Source: JAQCEJ01 sp040881995
Lineage (GTDB): Bacteria; Planctomycetota; Planctomycetia; Planctomycetales; Planctomycetaceae
Assembly: GCA_040881995.1 (NCBI GenBank)
Contig: JBBECD010000204.1
Span: forward strand, 1-64,000
Direction: 5' to 3'
DNA length: 64,000 nucleotides
Part shown: one piece after another, positions 56,776-64,000 of the stretch
Numbering within the stretch: position 1 is the stretch's first letter
How the letters are laid out: each line of letters begins with the position of its first letter
Program-made: the position numbers and the translations under genes
The notes under the pieces: model-generated
What the model was told of the DNA's origin: nothing
The model's database searches: none
The model's input: only the letters and a program-made list of their open reading frames with translations

Positions 56776-58560
56776 GTGTCTCTGATTGTGCAAAAATTTG
56801 GCGGAACGAGCGTGGCCAATGCCACAAAAATCCTGGCGGCGGCGGGGCGGGCGGTTGCGGCGAAACAGGCCGGACATCAAGTCGTGATGGTCGTCTCGGC
56901 CCGCGGGCACAAGACCGATGAGCTGATCGAATTGGCCCGCGACGTCACCAAATCGCCTCAGCCGCGCGAAATGGATATGTTGCTGGCGACCGGCGAACAG
57001 GAATCGGTCGCGCTAGTGGCGATGGCCGTGCATCAGCTCGGCGAAAAGGCGGTGAGTCTCACCGGTTCGCAGATCGGCATCGTCACCGACTCGACGTTCA
57101 CCAAATCTCGCATCAAAAAGATTTCGACCGAACGCATCCGCAAGGAACTCGCTGCGGGAAATATCGTCGTCGCGGCGGGTTTTCAGGGAGTCGACGACGA
57201 CTTCAACATCACGACGCTCGGCCGCGGCGGCAGCGATACGACGGCGACGGCGCTCGCCGCCGTGCTCGAAGCCGAGTTGTGTGAAATTTACACCGACGTG
57301 GAGGGGGTGTTCACGACCGATCCGCGGCAAGTTTCACATGCCCGCAAGGTCAATTCGATTTCGTATGACGAGATGCTCGAGCTGGCGAGTTCGGGTGCCG
57401 GCGTGATGCATTCGCGGTCGATCGAATTCGCGAAAAAGTACCGCGTGCCGCTGTGCGTCAAGCCGTCGTATTCGGAAGGTTCGGGGACGTTTATCGTACC
57501 GGAATCGGACGAAGTCGGGGCCGTCGTCTCCGGCGTGGCTCTGATGCGGAACGAAGCCCGCGTCAGTTTGTGCGACATTCCCGATCGTCCCGGCGTGGTG
57601 AGTCTGATCCTCTCGAAGATGGCGACTCGCAAAATCCCGATCGACATGGTCGTGCAGGATATCGGAACCAACGAACGCGCCGAGGTCTCGTTTACCGTGC
57701 CGCAGGACGATCTCGCCGAAACGCTCACCGCCGCGGAAGAAGCGGTCAAGGAACTGGGAACCGGACAGGTGACGCACGGGACGAATGTCTCGAAAGTCTC
57801 GGCAGTGGGCGTGGGAATGCGGACGCACTCCGGCGTCGCCGCACAGATGTTCGAAGCGCTCGCCGAGGCAGGGATCAACGTCGGCATGATCACGACCAGC
57901 GATATCAAAATCTCGGTGCTGGTCGACCGCGGCCAATGCGAAGAGGCACTCAAAACCGTGCATACGTCGTTCGGTCTCGAAAAAGAGACCGCCGCGGTGC
58001 CGCACATCGGCGAGCAGCGGAAATTTTCGGCCACGCAGCGGATGAACCGGGCTCAACTGGAACGGGACGTCGTCGCCCGCTTGAGCAACATGGAAGACAT
58101 CGTCGTGAGCGAAGTGCATCTCGACACCGAACAGTCGCGCATCACGGTCCGGCAGTTGCCCGACGTGCCGGGGGTCTCGGCGTCGATCTTTACCGCGGTC
58201 GCCAACGGCGGGGTGATGGTCGATATGATCGTGCAGAACATCGGACACGACGGACGCGCCCATCTGTCGTTCACCGTGCCGCGGCAGGAACTCGACAAGT
58301 GTTTGAAACTCATCGATCCGGTGATCGCCCAATGGGCGGGATCTTATCTCACCTCCGACGCGGCGGTCTCGCTGTTGTCGGTGCGGGGCATCGGATTGCG
58401 CACGCACACCGGCGTCGGCGAAAAGATGTTCCGCGCTCTCGCCGATGCGGAAGTCAACATTCAGATGATTAACACCAGTGAAATCCGCATCAGCACGGTT
58501 GTTTCCGCGGAACTTGGCGAGCGCGCTCTCGCGGCACTCAACGCCGCGTTCGGATTGTAG
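56776..58560 (+). CDS. lysC: Aspartokinase with four ACT domains
   Basis: The start is GTG 56776 (SLIVQKFGGTSVANATKIL), preceded by gagagg. The 594-residue enzyme phosphorylates aspartate, the first step to lysine, threonine and methionine. The amino-acid-kinase domain (1-250) has KFGGTS, GRGGSDTTATALA and EIYTDVEGVFTTDPR. Four ACT domains follow, beginning near 254, 337, 440 and 530, as two tandem pairs: the GVGMRTHSGVA of pair 1 recurs as GIGLRTHTGVG in pair 2. Most aspartokinases have one pair (about 410 residues), so the regulatory half has been duplicated, which implies more than one effector site. Confidence 0.95.
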   Translation: MSLIVQKFGGTSVANATKILAAAGRAVAAKQAGHQVVMVVSARGHKTDELIELARDVTKSPQPREMDMLLATGEQESVALVAMAVHQLGEKAVSLTGSQIGIVTDSTFTKSRIKKISTERIRKELAAGNIVVAAGFQGVDDDFNITTLGRGGSDTTATALAAVLEAELCEIYTDVEGVFTTDPRQVSHARKVNSISYDEMLELASSGAGVMHSRSIEFAKKYRVPLCVKPSYSEGSGTFIVPESDEVGAVVSGVALMRNEARVSLCDIPDRPGVVSLILSKMATRKIPIDMVVQDIGTNERAEVSFTVPQDDLAETLTAAEEAVKELGTGQVTHGTNVSKVSAVGVGMRTHSGVAAQMFEALAEAGINVGMITTSDIKISVLVDRGQCEEALKTVHTSFGLEKETAAVPHIGEQRKFSATQRMNRAQLERDVVARLSNMEDIVVSEVHLDTEQSRITVRQLPDVPGVSASIFTAVANGGVMVDMIVQNIGHDGRAHLSFTVPRQELDKCLKLIDPVIAQWAGSYLTSDAAVSLLSVRGIGLRTHTGVGEKMFRALADAEVNIQMINTSEIRISTVVSAELGERALAALNAAFGL

Positions 58561-58828
58561 GGCGGAGATGCCGGAAGTTCATTTACTGTCTCATGAATTT
58601 GCGCCGGCGGATGGGAATTGTTTTCCATTCTCGGTATAGTCACGTCGTTCGTCTTCAACAATGATTCGCAGTACAAGTAGGAGTACAGGCTTCAGCCTGC
58701 TCTGAAGTTTTCACAAACGACAACGCAAGCAGTCGGAATTCAGGGGCGGGCAGGAGACCGTCAACATGAGGTCCACGGAGGGACCAATTTTTTCGCGGTA
58801 ACCTAAGGTGCCCGACAGGTGAAGTCCC

Positions 58829-61687
58829 GTGCCCGAAGTGCTGTATCTGATCGACACGTTTTCCCTGATGTTTCAGGTGTATCACGCGATTCCGTCGATG
58901 ACCGGCCCGGCCGGACAGCCGACGAACGCCGTGTTTGGCTTCACGCGCGATCTGCTCAACATTGTACGGGATAAGAAGCCGACGCATCTGCTGTGCGCTT
59001 TCGATTCGCCCGGCCCGGGGACGCGCGAAGAGATGTATCCCGCCTATAAGGCGAACCGCTCGGCGATGCCCGAGGATCTCGTCCCGCAAATCCCCTTCAT
59101 CGAAGACGTCGTCCGCGGCTTTCATATCCCGCAGATCAGCGCTCCCGGATGGGAAGCCGACGACGTGCTCGCGACGCTGACCAAACTGGCCGTCGATCGC
59201 GGCATGATGGTTTACATCGTCACCAACGACAAAGACGCCCGGCAACTGCTCGGGCCTCATGTCAAACTGCTGAATCTCCGCAAGAATATTTATCTCGACG
59301 AACAATTTCTGCTCGCAGATTGGGGAATTCGCCCCGATCAGGTGGTTGACTTCCAATCCCTCGTCGGCGACAGCGTCGATAACGTGCCGGGCGTCCCCGG
59401 CATCGGCCCGAAGACGGCGACGACGTTGCTTGCCCAGTACGGGACGCTCGAAGAGGTTCTCAAGAACGCCGACCAGGTGACGGCGAAACGCTGCCGCGAG
59501 AATTTAAAAACGTTTGCGGAACAAGCGTTGTTGAGCCGCGAACTCGTGCGTTTGAAGACAGACTTGCCGCTGGAAGTCGATTGGGACGCGATTCGCGTCT
59601 CTCCCCCCGATCATGCGAGACTGACGCAACTGTTTCGCGATTTCGGATTTCGCCGGTTTTCGGACGAAGTCCGGCAGTTATGGCCGCCTCCCAAGCTGCC
59701 GACAGTCGTGTCGGGGAGTCTGTTCACCGCAGAACAACTCGATCCCGGCTCGGTCGCCGCAGCGCCGTCTGCGAGGGAACCAACTCAAGACGAGACATCG
59801 CCGGCCATTTCATCGACGGCCGCGGCGGCATCGTTGAATGGAATATTGCACGTGCCGCCGTCGCCGCTCGCGCACCGCACATGGGAGACGATCGACACCG
59901 AAGAAAGATTCGCGAGTTTCTTGAACGAACTCAAAACTCGAAAAACGTTCTGCTTCGATCTCGAAACGACCAGTCTCGATGCGGTGCGGGCCAAGATCGT
60001 CGGCTGGGCTTTCAGTTGGCAGGCGAATTCGAGTTATTATCTGCCGGTGCGGGGGCCCGCGGGACAGCAGACGCTTAACTGCGGCACCGTCGCGGCGGCA
60101 CTCAAGCCGATTCTCGAAAATCCCGACGTCGAGCTCTGCAATCAAAACATCAAGTACGATCTGCTCGTACTGCGCGGCGCGGGAATTCACGTCGATCACG
60201 TCGGCGTCGATCCGATGGTCGCGAGTTATCTGCTCGACGCCGGAGCCCGCAGTCACGGGATGGATGCACTCTCCGAGCGATATCTCAATCATCGTCCCAT
60301 TCCGATTACCGATCTCATCGGCAGCGGCAAAAAGCAAAAAAGCATGGCCGACGTCGATATCCCCAAAATCGCCGAGTACGCATCGGAAGACGCCGACGTC
60401 ACCTGGCAACTCGCCGAACGGCTGGCGAGCGAACTCAAATCGCAAGACCTGTGGGAGTTATATTGGGATCTCGAACGTCCGCTGATTCTCGTGCTCGTCG
60501 AGATGGAGGCCAACGGAATCAAAGTCGACCCCGCCGAATTGCAGCGGCAGAGTCTGGACGTGACGGCGCGGCTCGAATCGCTGCTGCACGAGATTTACGA
60601 TCTCGCCGGGCGGGAGTTCAACGTCGATTCTCCGTTGCAGTTGCGGGCGATTTTGTTCGACGAGCTGAAACTTCCCGTCATCAAGAAAACGAAAACCGGC
60701 GCGAGCACCGATCAGGACGTGCTCGAACAGCTCGCGCCGATGCATCCGCTCCCCGCCAAGATGATCGAACATCGACAAATGTCGAAGTTGAAAGGAACGT
60801 ACCTCGACGCGCTGCCGACGATGATCAATCCCGACACCGGAAAAATTCATGCGTCGTTTAATCAAGTCGTCGCGGCGACGGGGCGATTGAGTTCGAGCGA
60901 TCCCAACTTGCAGAACATCCCGATCCGCACGCTCGAAGGCCGAATGGTGCGCAAGGCGTTCATTCCATCCAACCCGAGTTGGAAACTCGTCTGTGCCGAC
61001 TATTCGCAGGTCGAACTGCGGGTGCTGGCGCATTTCAGCCGCGATGCGGCGTTGCTCGAAGCGTTTCAAGCGGGGGCCGATATTCACACGGCGGTCGCCG
61101 CCGACGTGTTCGGCATCGCTCAAGCCGACGTCAACAGCGACATGCGCCGCATCGCCAAGGCGGTGAACTTCGGCGTGATCTACGGTCAAAGCGCGTTTGG
61201 ACTCGCGGCGGCATTGGGCATCGATCAAGGCGAAGCGGCCAAGTTCATCGAACAGTATTTCACCCGCTACGCCGGGGTCGACCGCTATCTCACCGAACTG
61301 CTCGAAGAATGCCGCCGGACCGGATACGCGAAAACGATCTGCGGCCGCCGCCGCGCCATTGAAGGGGTTCGCCCGGTGATGAGCCGGCAGCGGAATCTTC
61401 CCGAGCGGACGGCGATCAACACGGTGATACAAGGTTCGGCCGCCGACTTGATCAAGCGGGCGATGATCGACATCCACAATCGCTTGAAGCGCGAACGCCG
61501 GCAGACGCGGATGCTGCTGCAGATTCACGACGAACTGGTCTTCGAAATCCCGCCCGATGAATTGCCCGACCTCGTGGGACTCATTCGCGGCGATATGGAA
61601 CAGGCTCTGCCGCTGAATGTGCCGATCGTCGTCGATGTGTCGATCGGCGAGAACTGGCTCGACGTCGAATCGTGGCCCGAAGAATAA
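58829..61687 (+). CDS. polA: DNA polymerase I
   Basis: The 952-residue enzyme (GTG start) has a 5' nuclease domain (1-290: LYLIDTFSLMFQVYHAI, YKANR, GWEADDVLA, GDSVDNVPGVPGIGPKTA), a 3'-5' exonuclease (about 350-540) and a family A polymerase. The proofreading site is intact: FDLETTSLD, NQNIKYDLLVL and YASEDADVTW. Polymerase motif A is CADYSQVELRVLAHFS near residue 722, motif B is RRIAKAVNFGVIYGQS and motif C is QIHDELVF. It joins Okazaki fragments and acts in repair. It is followed by coaE and rho on the same strand. Confidence 0.97.
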   Translation: MPEVLYLIDTFSLMFQVYHAIPSMTGPAGQPTNAVFGFTRDLLNIVRDKKPTHLLCAFDSPGPGTREEMYPAYKANRSAMPEDLVPQIPFIEDVVRGFHIPQISAPGWEADDVLATLTKLAVDRGMMVYIVTNDKDARQLLGPHVKLLNLRKNIYLDEQFLLADWGIRPDQVVDFQSLVGDSVDNVPGVPGIGPKTATTLLAQYGTLEEVLKNADQVTAKRCRENLKTFAEQALLSRELVRLKTDLPLEVDWDAIRVSPPDHARLTQLFRDFGFRRFSDEVRQLWPPPKLPTVVSGSLFTAEQLDPGSVAAAPSAREPTQDETSPAISSTAAAASLNGILHVPPSPLAHRTWETIDTEERFASFLNELKTRKTFCFDLETTSLDAVRAKIVGWAFSWQANSSYYLPVRGPAGQQTLNCGTVAAALKPILENPDVELCNQNIKYDLLVLRGAGIHVDHVGVDPMVASYLLDAGARSHGMDALSERYLNHRPIPITDLIGSGKKQKSMADVDIPKIAEYASEDADVTWQLAERLASELKSQDLWELYWDLERPLILVLVEMEANGIKVDPAELQRQSLDVTARLESLLHEIYDLAGREFNVDSPLQLRAILFDELKLPVIKKTKTGASTDQDVLEQLAPMHPLPAKMIEHRQMSKLKGTYLDALPTMINPDTGKIHASFNQVVAATGRLSSSDPNLQNIPIRTLEGRMVRKAFIPSNPSWKLVCADYSQVELRVLAHFSRDAALLEAFQAGADIHTAVAADVFGIAQADVNSDMRRIAKAVNFGVIYGQSAFGLAAALGIDQGEAAKFIEQYFTRYAGVDRYLTELLEECRRTGYAKTICGRRRAIEGVRPVMSRQRNLPERTAINTVIQGSAADLIKRAMIDIHNRLKRERRQTRMLLQIHDELVFEIPPDELPDLVGLIRGDMEQALPLNVPIVVDVSIGENWLDVESWPEE

Positions 61688-61706
61688 GCTGGTTTATAGC
61701 GCCATC

Positions 61707-61792
61707 ATCTCAAAAGTCCCATGGCCGTGGTGGTTATTGCCAAAAAACGCATCATTTTTGCGTTCCTTCAGTTTCGGGATGACTTTTGAGAT
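61707..61792. repeat. Nested double hairpin after polA
   Basis: atctcaaaagtc (61707-61718) pairs with gacttttgagat (61781-61792), enclosing an inner hairpin aacgca/tgcgtt (61746-61764). It starts 20 bases after the polA stop and could be a terminator or a small structured RNA. Confidence 0.65.
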
Positions 61793-61994
61793 TCTCGGTG
61801 CGAAAATGCGGTTTTAGATTGACAGACGACTATCGATACGGCACCATAATAAGGAGCACGCCCCGATACATGTCTGTGATTCGAAAAATCTCCGCAGGAA
61901 TTTTCCGTCTTTTTATTCATGGTTGGAGATGAAGCTCGGTGAGCGAACCGGCATTTTTCCTCTTGCCATTCCCATTTTTCCACATTAAATAGTT

Positions 61995-62069
61995 CTAACA
62001 CCACCTCTGTGCGTAGCGATCTTCCGCTGAATTTGAGGCATTTTTTACAGACACAACCGGCTGTGTTAG
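61995..62069. repeat. 75-bp element with compensated terminal inverted repeat, copy 2
   Basis: CTAACACCACC (61995-62005) and GGCTGTGTTAG (62059-62069) are the ends; TCTGTGC and CACAACC are conserved just inside. It matches copy 1 at 54839-54913 in length and ends but differs in the middle. No gene lies in 61688-62272. Confidence 0.65.
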
Positions 62070-62272
62070 AGTCCCTCAGTAAATCGAACAAAACCCTGTG
62101 GACGACAAAGTTTAATTGAAAAACTGAGCGCGTACGGAAACGCCAGCCGGGTTTTGTTAGCGATTCTCAGTTTTCCCGCAGTCCATATCGTGCGCAGGAA
62201 TGCACGTCCTCAACCGATCGGCGACAACGGATTGAACAGCCCCTTCAACAATTTCCTAGTCATCCTACAATC

Positions 62273-62953
62273 GTGCCTCACGCGTTTGTTCCCATAATCG
62301 CCGTCGTCGGTGGTGTCGGTTCTGGAAAATCGTCGTTAATTCGCGCGACGGCCGGTCAATTGCGGGCGGTCGTGATCGACGGCGACCACATCGGACATCA
62401 AGTCTTAATCCGTCCGGAAGTCCGCGACGTATTGGTCGAAACATTCGGCAAAACGATTTTGAACGAAGGAGGAGAGATCGATCGATCCGCACTGGGGAAA
62501 ATGGTATTCGGCACCGATCGGCAATCGTTGCAGAATCGAGCCCTGCTCGAGCGGATCGTTCATCCGTTGATCAAAAAGGAGATGCAGACGCAAATCGACC
62601 GCGCCCGGGAGCACGCCGGCATCGACGTGATTTTGCTCGATGCGGCGGTGATTTTGGAGGCCGGCTGGCGCGAAATCTGCGACGCCGTCGTCTTTTTGGA
62701 GACCCCGACCGAGTTACGCCGACAAAGAGTCCAGCAACAGCGCGGCTGGAGCGACGCAAAATGGCAAACGCGAGAAGCCAGCCAGTTTTCGCTGGAGGAA
62801 AAACGAAAAGCGGCGGATTTTATCGTTACCAACAGCGGAAAGATCGAAGACGCCGGCCTACAATTACACCAGTTTATCCGCCGCCTGCAGCGGTCCAAGA
62901 CAGCAACGCGGCAGCCAACCGTCACACCCACGCCGCCGCGACGATCCCCATGA
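62273..62953 (+). CDS. coaE: Dephospho-CoA kinase
   Basis: A GTG start gives 226 residues beginning PHAFVPIIAVVGGVGSGKSS, a P-loop kinase of the CoaE type. Further hallmarks are IDGDHIGHQVL, IDRSALGKMVF, LERIVHPLI and the C-terminal ADFIVTNSG. It phosphorylates the ribose of dephospho-CoA, the last step of coenzyme A synthesis. The residue after GD is His where many have Ala-Asp, a modest variation. The tail is Thr/Pro-rich. It lies between polA and rho on the same strand. Confidence 0.93.
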   Translation: MPHAFVPIIAVVGGVGSGKSSLIRATAGQLRAVVIDGDHIGHQVLIRPEVRDVLVETFGKTILNEGGEIDRSALGKMVFGTDRQSLQNRALLERIVHPLIKKEMQTQIDRAREHAGIDVILLDAAVILEAGWREICDAVVFLETPTELRRQRVQQQRGWSDAKWQTREASQFSLEEKRKAADFIVTNSGKIEDAGLQLHQFIRRLQRSKTATRQPTVTPTPPRRSP

Positions 62954-63184
62954 ATGACCCAATAAACGAGGAACGGCTTCCGGTTCCCGTTACCAAAACG
63001 TAATTCCCGGCGATTCACTTCATCGACCCACTCAATAGCGTGAAACAAGACATCGATTGCCTCGTTCTCCACCCGTCGCTTCGGCATCACGGCCGGACGG
63101 TTCCGGAATAACGCTCGATCCTAACCCTTTCTCGATGAACTGTCCGCGAAAACATCCCGCCTCGAGTTCCAGGAACGTCCCATC

Positions 63185-64000
<816 letters not shown>

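Overview
The window looks like a draft scaffold of a planctomycete (phylum Planctomycetota, class Planctomycetia). The signs are two PEP-CTERM secreted proteins, a Tat-exported DUF1501 protein, a very large secreted protein with the PVC-type haem-binding CxxCH domain next to an SGNH hydrolase, an M81 (MlrC-like) metallopeptidase, a Ser/Thr kinase with an N-terminal zinc ribbon, and a high-GC chromosome littered with short dispersed inverted repeats. A run of ten N at 38156-38165 marks an assembly gap. No rRNA, tRNA or CRISPR array was recognised.

Layout. 1-700 holds a tandem array of boxes spaced in step with the DNA helix, then a strong promoter for a PEP-CTERM gene. 1.4-6.4 kb is an accessory, lower-GC stretch: a broken secreted gene, an unknown protein, a HEPN-like protein with an Rx4H motif, a PD-(D/E)XK nuclease-like protein and, beyond a DUF1501 gene, a TIR-domain protein. 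An integron attC-like site lies just upstream of the TIR gene. 6.7-9.0 kb has small secreted and NTF2-fold genes whose upstream regions carry a duplicated sigma-70 promoter. 9.3-10.6 kb is a four-gene minus-strand operon. 10.7-20.9 kb carries two P-type ATPases, a double universal stress protein and a 1100-residue hybrid histidine kinase, which reads as an ion-transport and stress locus. 21-24 kb has a cold-shock protein, a beta-propeller protein and a Tat-exported superoxide dismutase.

24.1-25.7 kb is a 1.6 kb gene-free region with two ParB-type parS sites 43 bp apart and a second cluster of the 21-bp phased repeat seen at the window start. 25.7-42 kb is mixed housekeeping and envelope material: dihydroorotate dehydrogenase-like, alpha/beta hydrolases, Ser/Thr kinase, CPBP protease, rimO (interrupted by one in-frame TAA), pgsA, dihydroorotase and tsaB. 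42-49 kb holds the large PVC haem protein and its SGNH partner, and an Ldh-family dehydrogenase. 49-51.7 kb has a GNAT enzyme, an overlapping two-gene module that may be a toxin-antitoxin or defence pair, and tsaE. 51.7-56 kb is an M81 peptidase translationally coupled to an MFS transporter, then a class I glutamine-amidotransferase-fold protein that has lost its nucleophilic cysteine. The right end is core metabolism and information processing: an aspartokinase with four ACT domains, polA, coaE and the 5' part of rho.

The best leads for something undescribed are the attC-flanked TIR gene, the overlapping pair at 50226-51070, the parS pair beside phased 21-bp repeats, and a pair of equal-length 75-bp elements with compensated terminal inverted repeats at 54839 and 61995. 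All functional calls rest on reading motifs by eye; no database search was run.
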